Of a stretch of 37,915 nt of DNA, positions 15,545 to 23,573 are shown piece after piece (positions within the stretch are counted from its first letter, which is position 1; each line of letters starts with the position of its first letter). Below the pieces are notes generated by a model, which saw only the letters and a list, made by a program, of their open reading frames with translations, was not told where the DNA came from and ran no database searches. The translations under genes were made by a program, and so were the position numbers. Location: NCBI GenBank assembly GCA_947502145.1, contig CANMYO010000009.1, forward strand, positions 1-37,915. The letters run 5' to 3'. Source of the DNA: an uncultured Paracoccaceae bacterium (GTDB lineage: Bacteria; Pseudomonadota; Alphaproteobacteria; Rhodobacterales; Rhodobacteraceae).

Positions 15545-17383
15545 CTAGCGTCCAGTCATGCGGCGCAACCCGTCATAGACCCGCAAGAGCGGTCCGCGCA
15601 GGGCAGGAACGCGGGTGGCAATGGCCCGGCCCGCGGCCACCAGCTGCTGCCGTCGGCGATGCCGTTTCGCGCGCAGGCCTTGCCCCGCGATCGCATTGTT
15701 GGCCAGCACCTCGGGGTAGAATGGCGTGCGCGCAAGCGCGGCCCAATAATGCTGGGCCTGCCCGACCCCCACGCCCGACCAGGGTTTGTGATCGCCCGCG
15801 GCATAATGAATGACCATCGGGTCCGCACGCCCGGCCATGGCGTCGCGGTAATTGGCCTGCGGCACCCGCTCATAGGTCTCTAACTTGGAGTTGAAGGCAT
15901 TGAATCGCGCCGGCAGGTGAAACACGCTGTCCTTGAAATAGGCATTCAGGATGTCCTGATCGCGAAACAGGTATTTGCCGCTTTGCGCCATCTTGATCAG
16001 CGCCTGCCCCGTAGCCCTGACGTCCATCGCGGCAAAATTGAACAACAGCAGCCCGGCATTGAAATAGCCGCTGATCTGCGCATCACTCAGCCCCAGTACA
16101 TCGCGGTGATAGCGCCCCATGTCGGCGATGTCGGGATGTGCGGTGGGGGTCGGCCCGGTGACGGCGCGGGTCATGATGTAATCCTTGACCGCGCCAATCG
16201 GGTGATCGCCCATGTCGGTGTCAAAAATCTCGGCCACATCGCCGCGGAAAATCATGTCGACATCCACATAAAGCAACCGGTCCACACCGGGCAGCAGATC
16301 AAACAGCAGGAACCGGTTATAGGTCGCATTGGACGGCGCCCGGCTTTGGGACCGGTAGCTGTCCCCAAAGGGGTTGCCTGCATTGATCACATGCAATGTG
16401 GTCCGGGGCCGGGTGGCGATCACCTCGGCCAGCAGGTCCCGGTCGGCGGGGTCGACATCGGTCTGCAGGAAAAACAGATTGATCTGCCGCTCGGGCGTGG
16501 CGTGATCCAGCATCGACCGCAGCATCGCCGCCGCATGGGGCAGATAGGGACGATCCGCCGCAAAGGCGACATTGATCTGGTCGGCCTCATTCAGGCTGTC
16601 GTCAGCAATATAGGGTGTGACCAGCGCCTCTGAGGTGTTGAGGATATGTACTTCGCGCAGCTTCAGGCTGGGGTCCTGCCGTTGCAACCGGGCGATATAG
16701 ACACAAAACAGGCGTTCGGCGACAAACCCCAGATAGCGACTTTGGTAGGGGTTGTAATGCGCCCGGTCGCCCCCGGCCCTGTCCACCTTGTCCAGAACAT
16801 CAAAGACCCAGGCGCAGTAGCTCTCAAACAGATCACGGCGCAGCAGGCCCATGTTGCCAAGGCGCAATGCCCGATCCGTCATCACCGCATCATAATCCCC
16901 CAGCCAGTCGGGATAGTCGCGCGCGATCACCTCGCGGGCCAGATCCAGATCCTGCGGCTGGGAGCGTTTGGCGTAATGCTGCACCAGATCAAAGCCCACC
17001 AGATGCGGCTTGGGCACAATCACATCCACGTCGGGATTGGCGGCCAGAAAATCTTCGGTCTGTCTGGTCCATGTCGGGATATCAAACCGGGACAGGAACA
17101 CTTCTGCATCCGGGCCGTCATGGGCCCCGGCCACATCCAGCACCCGGCGATAATGCATCAGCCCGATATGGCTGCTGTCGGTATCGTTCTGCCAGGCCCA
17201 GTAAAGCGCCGTCAGTTCGCAATAGGCGCTGTTGCGTGCGGAGATATTGTTGCCGGTATCATCACCGATCATCCCCGCAAGCGGCGCGCGCGCGCCAGCC
17301 CGGCCGACATGAATCGGAACAACCGAGGTGCTGTGCAAGGAGGGGGCTGCCTTGTGATAGGCCGTATAAAACTTGGCGTTCAT
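15545..17383 (-). CDS. Two-domain glycosyltransferase: DUF4422 plus GT8
   Basis: A 612-residue fusion. Residues 1 to about 230 match DUF4422, a glycosyltransferase-like domain of capsule loci (FYTAYHKAAP, then ELTALYWAWQN and IGLMHYRRVLD). About residues 265-540 are a family 8 transferase (INVAFAADRPYLPHAAAMLRS, metal motif VDVDMIF, FNAGLLLFN, an HYAAGDHKPW ending). GT8 enzymes are retaining galactosyl/glucosyl transferases. Start: ATG 17383 has GGTGA close upstream; a GTG at 17398 would add five residues. It is followed after three bases by a sulfotransferase-like gene. Two active domains would add two residues in sequence. Confidence 0.88.
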   Translation of the reverse strand: MNAKFYTAYHKAAPSLHSTSVVPIHVGRAGARAPLAGMIGDDTGNNISARNSAYCELTALYWAWQNDTDSSHIGLMHYRRVLDVAGAHDGPDAEVFLSRFDIPTWTRQTEDFLAANPDVDVIVPKPHLVGFDLVQHYAKRSQPQDLDLAREVIARDYPDWLGDYDAVMTDRALRLGNMGLLRRDLFESYCAWVFDVLDKVDRAGGDRAHYNPYQSRYLGFVAERLFCVYIARLQRQDPSLKLREVHILNTSEALVTPYIADDSLNEADQINVAFAADRPYLPHAAAMLRSMLDHATPERQINLFFLQTDVDPADRDLLAEVIATRPRTTLHVINAGNPFGDSYRSQSRAPSNATYNRFLLFDLLPGVDRLLYVDVDMIFRGDVAEIFDTDMGDHPIGAVKDYIMTRAVTGPTPTAHPDIADMGRYHRDVLGLSDAQISGYFNAGLLLFNFAAMDVRATGQALIKMAQSGKYLFRDQDILNAYFKDSVFHLPARFNAFNSKLETYERVPQANYRDAMAGRADPMVIHYAAGDHKPWSGVGVGQAQHYWAALARTPFYPEVLANNAIAGQGLRAKRHRRRQQLVAAGRAIATRVPALRGPLLRVYDGLRRMTGR

Positions 17384-17471
17384 TTTCACCGTTGCCACAT
17401 CACATGAGGATCGTCATCGCGAAGGCGGTAACGATCCCCCAATTTGATGTCAACCAAGCGCGCCGGTCAGA

Positions 17472-19142
17472 TCAAAGCACAAAATCATCCGCATAGGGAC
17501 GATCGGCATTTTCCAGATAAATCTCGAAATCTGCTTTGCCGTCGCCATTGGTGTCGCCCTGCACCAGCCAATCCTTGCCGCGCTGTGACACCCGCAGGTC
17601 GCCCGCGTCATCCAGCGCCCGTTTGCCGATGAAACTGAAGTTCTGATTGCCCCCGCGGGTGGTATCCGCGTCGATGTTGCGCAGGACGATCACATCGTTG
17701 CCGCGGCCAAAATCGGTGATCACATCGCGATCCTGCACCCCGTCCCGGCTGTTGCCCACGGTGTTGTAGATAAAGCGGTCCGCGCCCTTGCCGCCGGTCA
17801 TGTCATCCCGCGCGCCGCCGCCATACAGGCGATCATCGCCATCGGCCCCGGTCAGCGTATCGACGCTTTCGCCGCCATACATCCAGTCATTGCCGTCACC
17901 TCCGCCCAGAAAGTCGCGCCCGTCCTGACCGTAGAGCGTGTCATGCCCGTTATTGCCATTGACCCGGTCACCGCCATCGTTGCCATAGATCAGGTCCTTG
18001 CCGTTGTTGCCGGACAGGCGATCGGCATGGATGCCGCCATAAAGTTTGTCCGCACCATTGCCGCCGCCAATGCGGTCTTCGTCGCGCCCGCCATTGATGA
18101 TGTCGTTCTGGCTGCCGCCAAACAGGCGGTCATCGCCGGCACGGCCGTTCAACTGGTCCTTGCCGTTGTTGCCACGCATCAGGTTGCCAGCATCATTGCC
18201 CATCAGCTTGTCATCGCCGCTCCCGGCATTGGCGTTTTCAATCACCACCCCATGGGCGATGGTCAGCCCGCCGGCGATATTCTTGACAGCAGAGAGAAAG
18301 CCGCCACCGCCGGGTTCCTGCAGCAGCGTGGCCGCGCGCAGGTCAATCACCACATCGCGGTTGCCGTTATACTGGAAGGTATCAACCCCGCCGGTGTCCC
18401 AGATGGTTTTCCAGTGGGTGCCCGCGCCATTGCTGCCATCAATCCAATAGGTGTTCTTGCCCGTGGCCCTGCTGGAGGCCCCGTAAAGCGATTGCAGCAC
18501 GGCGATATCCAGCGCCATCGGCCCGGCCTCGTAGCCGTAGTTGCTGTTGAACGAGGGGTTCGCGCCAAAGCCGCCCAGATGGTAGCCCGAGTTATACGAC
18601 ATCGTCGTATAGACACCCTGGTTCAGGTTGTCGCGGCCGTAGTCGTCAAAATCTTCGGTCACGCCCGCCATCACCGAGGAGGTGCCGCCATTATCATGGG
18701 GATGTGCCAGACCCAGGCCATGCAGCAGTTCATGCACGATCGTCACAAAGCCAAAACCGCCGATGTCCAGATCACCGCCGGCGCTGCGGTCCCAGGCCTC
18801 TGCGTTAAAGACGCCGATACCTTCATAGGTTTCGCCCGGCGGGTTGAAATAGCCCAGAAACGGATCATTGCTGTTGCTGACTTCGTTGATGTCATTGACC
18901 ATCTGGAAATCGGCATTGGCCCCCGCCGTTGCGCCGGTGACGACCTGAAACTTCAGGTTGGTGACCGCCTCGATCCGGTTGAAGGCCTTTTCAAACTGCG
19001 CCTTTTCATAGGCGTTGAAGCCTTCGGAGGTGTAGCTTTCGCCCGGGAAAATCGTCCGGCTTTGTCCAAAGGGAACAAAATAGACGGTGACGGTATTATC
19101 GGGCTGGCTGGTGCCCCAGGTGATTGTATCGGTCGCGTTAAT
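17472..19142 (-). CDS. Serralysin-like M10 zinc metalloprotease with RTX repeats (apparent ATT start)
   Basis: Secreted zinc endopeptidase, 556 residues from the start proposed. Zinc site HELLHGLGLAH falls near residues 137-147 and the Met-turn TTMSYNSGY near 179-187. RTX nonapeptides (GNNGKDQLNG, GGDGNDWMYG) run from about residue 305 to 470, and the C-terminus ends DDFVL, as in other T1SS substrates. The first ATG (18902) lies inside the catalytic domain: about 80 upstream codons encode the conserved N-terminus (DTITWGTSQPDNTVTVYF). No ATG, GTG or TTG exists in this frame before the upstream stop. An ATT at 19142 is preceded by GGAG at ideal spacing and overlaps the stop of a 13-codon mini-ORF (ATG at 19179). 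A sequence error or frameshift is the alternative. Confidence 0.82.
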   Translation of the reverse strand: MNATDTITWGTSQPDNTVTVYFVPFGQSRTIFPGESYTSEGFNAYEKAQFEKAFNRIEAVTNLKFQVVTGATAGANADFQMVNDINEVSNSNDPFLGYFNPPGETYEGIGVFNAEAWDRSAGGDLDIGGFGFVTIVHELLHGLGLAHPHDNGGTSSVMAGVTEDFDDYGRDNLNQGVYTTMSYNSGYHLGGFGANPSFNSNYGYEAGPMALDIAVLQSLYGASSRATGKNTYWIDGSNGAGTHWKTIWDTGGVDTFQYNGNRDVVIDLRAATLLQEPGGGGFLSAVKNIAGGLTIAHGVVIENANAGSGDDKLMGNDAGNLMRGNNGKDQLNGRAGDDRLFGGSQNDIINGGRDEDRIGGGNGADKLYGGIHADRLSGNNGKDLIYGNDGGDRVNGNNGHDTLYGQDGRDFLGGGDGNDWMYGGESVDTLTGADGDDRLYGGGARDDMTGGKGADRFIYNTVGNSRDGVQDRDVITDFGRGNDVIVLRNIDADTTRGGNQNFSFIGKRALDDAGDLRVSQRGKDWLVQGDTNGDGKADFEIYLENADRPYADDFVL

Positions 19143-19296
19143 GGCCCTGTCTCCGTCTTGATATGCGCTTTGGGCGCATCTGCCCCGTTTTGCCGCAAAT
19201 CCTAGGGTTGCGCCGTGGGCCTGTCCATGTGTCGCGTCGTCCTAGGACAGAACTATGGCCTTTTGTGGCCGATGCATGACAACTGTAGATATTCCG
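19143..19296. promoter_or_regulatory. Intergenic region upstream of the metalloprotease
   Basis: This 154-bp gap lies downstream of manC and before the protease. It contains a 10-bp palindrome GTCCTAGGAC at 19239-19248, within a wider CTGTCC/GGACAG dyad (about 19221-19250), a candidate operator. It also holds a 13-codon leader ORF (19179-19141) whose TAA overlaps the proposed ATT start. Confidence 0.35.
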
Positions 19297-20721
19297 TTAA
19301 TCACGGGCATAAATATCCTCATAACGGGTGATGTCATCCTCGCCCAGATAGCTGCCGGTCTGCACCTCGATCAGCACCATGGGCAGCTTGCCGGGGTTTT
19401 CCAGCCGGTGCCTTGACCCCAGCGGCACATAGATCGACTGGTTCTCACTGACCAGCGTGACGGTGTCATCCACCGTGACCCGCGCCGTCCCGGCCACGAC
19501 AATCCAGTGTTCGGCCCGGTGATGGTGGCTTTGCAGGGACAGGATCGCGCCGGGGTTCACCACGATCCGTTTCACCTGAAACCGCGGCCCCGCTGCGAGG
19601 CTGTCAAACCAGCCCCAGGGGCGGTGATCGCGCGGAAAGCTTTCGGCCTGCGGGGCCTGTTGGTCTTTCAGCGCCGCCACCGCGTCTTTGACATCCTGCG
19701 CGCGATCCTTATGCGCCACCAGGACCGCGTCGGGCATCGCCACCGCGACGATATCGCTCAGGCCGATCCCCACGATCGCCTGGCCGTCATTTTCGGACCT
19801 GAGCAGCGTATCGCGGCATCCGATCGCCGTCGCCGCCCCGGATTGCGCCACACCGTCAACCTGGGTTTCGCGCCAGACCGCCGCCCAGTCGCCCAGATCG
19901 GACCAGCGCCCGGCATAGGGCACCACGGCCAGATTATCGGCCTTTTCCATCACCGCATAATCAATCGACAGACGCGGGGCCTGCGCCCAGGGACCGGGAT
20001 CAAGCCGGACAAAGCCCAGATCACGCGCCGCCGTAGTCATCGCCGCACCCACCGCATCCCACATCGGTGCGGCATAGCTGGCAAAGGCATCCAGCACTGT
20101 CTGGGCTGTAAACATGAACAGGCCCGCATTCCACAGGAACCGCCCCTCGGCCAGCATCGCGATGGCCCGGTCCTGATCAGGTTTTTCCACAAATCCCCGC
20201 AGCGGCATCGCCGTGGGATCAGTGTCTAAATCGGGCTTTTGCGCCAGTTCCAGATAGCCGTAACCGGTCTCTGGCCGATCCGGACAAACCCCAAATGTAA
20301 CCATTTGCCCGGCCAGCGCCGCGGGACGTGCCGCCGCGAGGGCGGTCGCAAACAGATCCGCGTCCGGGATCACATGATCTGACGGCGCCACCAGCATCAG
20401 CGCATCCGGATCACGGGTCGCCATGTGAAAGGCCGCTGCAAGCACCGCAGGGCCGGTATCGCGCCCCTCCGGTTCGATCAGCACCGCCTTGGGGGTGATC
20501 CCGGCGGCGGCCAGCTGTTCGGTGACGATAAAGCGAAACGGGTCGGCAGACACCACAATGGGATCTGCAAAATCATCCCCCGACAGACGCCGGGCCGACG
20601 CCTGAAACAGGCTGTCCGCACCCAGAAGCGGCGCAAATTGCTTGGGATAGCTTTTGCGCGACAGCGGCCAGAGCCGGGTCCCGGCCCCGCCGCAAAGAAG
20701 CACAGGGGTGATCTGGGTCAT
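19297..20721 (-). CDS. manC: Bifunctional mannose-1-phosphate guanylyltransferase / mannose-6-phosphate isomerase
   Basis: Makes GDP-mannose from mannose-1-phosphate and GTP and, through its C-terminal domain, fructose-6-phosphate to mannose-6-phosphate. The 474-residue length is standard for the type II enzyme. The nucleotidyltransferase domain starts with PVLLCGGAGTRLWPLSRKSYPKQF (the glycine-rich loop) and has the FVEKPD sugar-binding motif. The cupin isomerase domain (from about residue 350) has RPWGWFDS, QVKRIVVNPGAILSLQSHHHRAEHW and a VPLGSRHRLENPG segment with the metal-binding histidines and Glu. With the phosphomannomutase at 4589 the GDP-mannose route is complete on the plasmid. It is the last gene of the fkbH-fkbM-manC run. 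Confidence 0.95.
   Translation of the reverse strand: MTQITPVLLCGGAGTRLWPLSRKSYPKQFAPLLGADSLFQASARRLSGDDFADPIVVSADPFRFIVTEQLAAAGITPKAVLIEPEGRDTGPAVLAAAFHMATRDPDALMLVAPSDHVIPDADLFATALAAARPAALAGQMVTFGVCPDRPETGYGYLELAQKPDLDTDPTAMPLRGFVEKPDQDRAIAMLAEGRFLWNAGLFMFTAQTVLDAFASYAAPMWDAVGAAMTTAARDLGFVRLDPGPWAQAPRLSIDYAVMEKADNLAVVPYAGRWSDLGDWAAVWRETQVDGVAQSGAATAIGCRDTLLRSENDGQAIVGIGLSDIVAVAMPDAVLVAHKDRAQDVKDAVAALKDQQAPQAESFPRDHRPWGWFDSLAAGPRFQVKRIVVNPGAILSLQSHHHRAEHWIVVAGTARVTVDDTVTLVSENQSIYVPLGSRHRLENPGKLPMVLIEVQTGSYLGEDDITRYEDIYARD
20219..20228. repeat. Dispersed TCAGTGTCTA motif in manC
   Basis: Exact 10-bp copy inside manC. In the gene it encodes PDLDTD with a rare TTA leucine codon. Confidence 0.65.
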
Positions 20722-20742
20722 GACGCCCCTTCTGGCCGGGCC

Positions 20743-21657
20743 TTAGAACAACGCAAACATCGCGTGATTCTTATTCCCCAACATCTCGTCCAGGTTGTCC
20801 AGCGTCACCTCTTGCATGAAGCCCGCCTTGGGCATCTTCTGATGCCATTGCAGGCGGCCACAGCGATATCCGCGGCTCAGGAATGTCATCATGATGTCGC
20901 GCCGGCTGTGGCCATGGCGTTCGACGATGTCATCCCAGTGCAATTCCAGCAGCACCTTTGGGCGATGCTGGTCCAGCAGCGTGTTGAGATCATCCACCAG
21001 CCGGCCTTCAAACCCTTCGATGTCAATCTTGATCAGCCCCGGCACCGCCCCGATGCGCGCGATCAGATCGGCAAGCGACAGGATATCAAGCTTTGCCTCG
21101 ACAAACCGGCCCTGTGGCGCAAAGGCCAGCCGCATCCCCTCATACCAGATCGTCTGATCGCGGGCGGTCACATCCGACAGACCAACCTGATGCATATGAT
21201 ACCGCTTATCAGGGTCTAAATCGGGGTTTCTGGCATGATTTTCCGCCACCACCAAAGCCGCACCGGGGTTCATTTCGACCCCGTCCACGCGGGTCATGCG
21301 CGGCATCCGCAACAGGAACTGCGAGATGAAGCCGTAATGGGTGCCAATATCGAGCGCGGTTTCAATGTCAAACAGATCCGCCAGTGTTTCCAGCACCAGG
21401 CAGGAAAAGGGTTCAATCGTCCAGCCATCCTTGTGGGCATCGCGCAGCCATGCGGCGACCTCGGGGTTGCGCATGTCAAATCGCATCGGCCCATGGGTGG
21501 TGAAATTGACTTGCAGCTCATCGCCCCGGTCCTCGTCCCACCAGGCCCAGGTCTTGGCGCGGCGCGCGATCTCTTCCAGCAGCAAATCGTAGGTGATGTC
21601 GGTGCTGTCTGTAATCACGGGGGTCACATGACCCCGCGTATGGTCGATTTTGCTCAT
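20743..21657 (-). CDS. FkbM-family methyltransferase
   Basis: SAM-dependent methyltransferase of 304 residues, probably O-methylating a sugar of the polysaccharide. The SAM fold is visible in ALDIGTHYGFISQFLLRMP (motif I), DGVEMNPGAALVVAENHARN (motif II with acidic residue) and IKIDIEGFEGRLVDDL, the hallmark of FkbM proteins. The N-terminal 100 residues are not recognised. It sits between fkbH and manC, separated by 21 bases from manC and 36 from fkbH. One copy of the dispersed TAGAC motif lies inside it (NPDLDPD, rare TTA codon). Confidence 0.87.
   Translation of the reverse strand: MSKIDHTRGHVTPVITDSTDITYDLLLEEIARRAKTWAWWDEDRGDELQVNFTTHGPMRFDMRNPEVAAWLRDAHKDGWTIEPFSCLVLETLADLFDIETALDIGTHYGFISQFLLRMPRMTRVDGVEMNPGAALVVAENHARNPDLDPDKRYHMHQVGLSDVTARDQTIWYEGMRLAFAPQGRFVEAKLDILSLADLIARIGAVPGLIKIDIEGFEGRLVDDLNTLLDQHRPKVLLELHWDDIVERHGHSRRDIMMTFLSRGYRCGRLQWHQKMPKAGFMQEVTLDNLDEMLGNKNHAMFALF
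21209..21226. repeat. Dispersed motif in the fkbM gene
   Basis: TCAGGGTCTAAATCGGGG differs by one base from the TCAGTGTCTA core and shares the following AAATCGGG with the manC copy. It encodes PDLDPD with a TTA codon. Confidence 0.55.
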
Positions 21658-21693
21658 GTTTCTGCTGCCTCTTTTTGTAACCTCTGGCGGGGC

Positions 21694-23397
21694 TTAGCTG
21701 GTTGATTTTGCGTTCTGGTTGACGAATTCGGCGATCTTGAAATAGCCGGTGCGGGTGTAGTGATCGCTGTCGGCAAATTCGTCCGCGTCCAGCAGCGTGT
21801 CGATATCAACAAAATAGGTATTGGGCCGCCCGGCGCAGAAATCCCGGCACATGGCGTTGAAACCCTGCCGCATGGCCAATGTGCGTTCGGCCTGCTGCCC
21901 ATGCTGGGTCACCGCGGACAGGATGAACAGCGGCGCATCGGGCTGCCGCAGGGCGTCGGCATGTTCAAAGCTGCGCCGGGTCAGGGCCAGACGTTCCTCA
22001 AGCGGGAGGCGGCGGTGATACATTTCCTTGGCAAAGCGCATCGCATGATCGGGATCTTTCATCAGCTTTTTCATCCGCCGCGGCGGGATCGTCGCATAAT
22101 ATTTGCCGCCCCAGTCCTCACCGCCATAGGTAAAGAGGTTGTCCGAGGGGATCGAGAAGTACATCGACAACAGGATCAGGTCCGCCTCGGTCAGCGACCG
22201 GTCAAGGTCCTTCATCTCGTCCAGCGTATAGCCCGCAAAGCGCTGCATCGGCTTGGAATGCTTGAGCTGCGGATCGCGCGGATTGATGAAAAAGCCAACA
22301 TCGTCATAGCGCACCAACATGCCCTGATCGTCCTGCTTGTTCACAAATTCATCGCGGTTGGTGCCGCAATAAAACGAGACCTGCAAAAGATCACAGCCAC
22401 CCACCAGACAGAGGCGGCGTTCTTCCAGTTCATTTTCGCCGGTGTCGAAATCGGTGACCTCGGTGATCCAGTCGACCGTTTCGGGTTCAGACAATGCGCC
22501 CGCCACGGGGCCGACGTGTTTGAACTCTGGCCGGCCCAGATAATTCCAGACCCATTGTTCAACACCCATGTTCAGCGTCCGGCAGGAAAACGCCAGATGA
22601 TGCACGGTGGTGCCGGAAAACTTGGTGCGCACGCAGAAGAACCCGACGATGCCATAATCGCCATAGCGGTCGCGCACCTCGATCAGGCCCGCATGCATGC
22701 CGGAGACGGCCAGCAGGTCATTCAGGTCGCGGCGTTCGGCATCGGTATTGGCGCGCACCTTGGTAAAGTTCAGCTGGTTGGTGCGGTTCAGGATCTCAAG
22801 CACCCGGTCCATGTGGTTTTCCACATCGGTGATGATCTTGATCTTGATGTCGGACTGTTTGAGGAACTCCGTATTGCTCAGGCCGGTTTCCGCCTGTTCG
22901 GACTGCTTTTGCTCCATCACCCGATATTGGGCGAGCCGGGAATGCGCGGTGTCGTCCTTGCCCTTGAGCTGCGGCAGGGCCAGAAGGCCGGTCATGTCGC
23001 CATGCGCCTCAACCGCCATCAGCTGCGTGTTGAAGAATTGCGCCTCTTCCAGGTTCAGGTGGTTGTCATCAAGGAACAGCACGTTTTCGTCGCGCAGGCC
23101 CATATCCCTGACCATCTTTTCGATCGCCTGCCCCTTGGGCGACCAGGCAATATGGGGAAAGACAAACATGTCCCAGATGCCAAGGTTTTCCAGCGCCTCA
23201 CGCGCCTGATCAAAATCGTTCTTGGAACAGATCGAACACATGATGCCGCGATCCACCAATGCGCGCACCATGTCGATATGCGCCTGAATGGGTTCAATCC
23301 CCTCTTCGGAAAGCGTGCCTTTCCAGAAGGTTTCATCAAGATCCCAAATGACGAGTTTGACCTGCGCCTTGACGCTGTCAAAGGTCTGAATATTCAC
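21694..23397 (-). CDS. FkbH-like protein: HAD-IIIC, GNAT-like and SGNH-like domains
   Basis: A 567-residue protein with three regions. Residues 10 to about 150 are a HAD-IIIC domain with the nucleophile motif DLDETFW, CSKNDFDQA and FLDDNHLN. About 170-310 is the acyltransferase-like part of FkbH proteins (NRTNQLNFTKVR, RDRYGDYGIVGFFCVR). About 335-567 resembles an SGNH hydrolase/acyltransferase: LVGGCDLLQV near its start and DSDHYTRTGYFKIAEF at the end, as a D-x-x-H block. FkbH enzymes load a glyceryl unit from 1,3-bisphosphoglycerate onto a carrier protein. In a polysaccharide locus this suggests transfer of glycerate or a related acyl group to the glycan, but no carrier protein gene is nearby. 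It starts with GTG after CAGGACA. First gene of a run with fkbM and manC. Confidence 0.85.
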   Translation of the reverse strand: MNIQTFDSVKAQVKLVIWDLDETFWKGTLSEEGIEPIQAHIDMVRALVDRGIMCSICSKNDFDQAREALENLGIWDMFVFPHIAWSPKGQAIEKMVRDMGLRDENVLFLDDNHLNLEEAQFFNTQLMAVEAHGDMTGLLALPQLKGKDDTAHSRLAQYRVMEQKQSEQAETGLSNTEFLKQSDIKIKIITDVENHMDRVLEILNRTNQLNFTKVRANTDAERRDLNDLLAVSGMHAGLIEVRDRYGDYGIVGFFCVRTKFSGTTVHHLAFSCRTLNMGVEQWVWNYLGRPEFKHVGPVAGALSEPETVDWITEVTDFDTGENELEERRLCLVGGCDLLQVSFYCGTNRDEFVNKQDDQGMLVRYDDVGFFINPRDPQLKHSKPMQRFAGYTLDEMKDLDRSLTEADLILLSMYFSIPSDNLFTYGGEDWGGKYYATIPPRRMKKLMKDPDHAMRFAKEMYHRRLPLEERLALTRRSFEHADALRQPDAPLFILSAVTQHGQQAERTLAMRQGFNAMCRDFCAGRPNTYFVDIDTLLDADEFADSDHYTRTGYFKIAEFVNQNAKSTS

Positions 23398-23573
23398 TGT
23401 CCTGCCGCCTGTCGTCTTTGTTTTGCGTGAATCTTACCGCAAAGCGTTCAAAAAACAATTGGACGAATTGATGTTGCACCCCCCTGTGACCCCCATCGCA
23501 CGGTGCCACAAGCCCGCGTTCACTGTGTTGCCGCGATACTACGCAGGCATTCGTTGACCAAAGGTGTAGCCCC
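23398..23573. promoter_or_regulatory. Divergent intergenic region between fkbH and the DUF2793 gene
   Basis: It must hold promoters in both directions. An AT-rich stretch (about 23445-23480, CAAAAAACAATTGG) is the best promoter candidate. No gene or strong repeat is visible. Confidence 0.3.

Noticed and set aside
17943-19205. 420-codon plus-strand open frame opposite the metalloprotease gene
   Set aside because: Antisense to RTX repeats; the repeating Ala/Val/Ile composition is a by-product of GxGxD codons read backwards.
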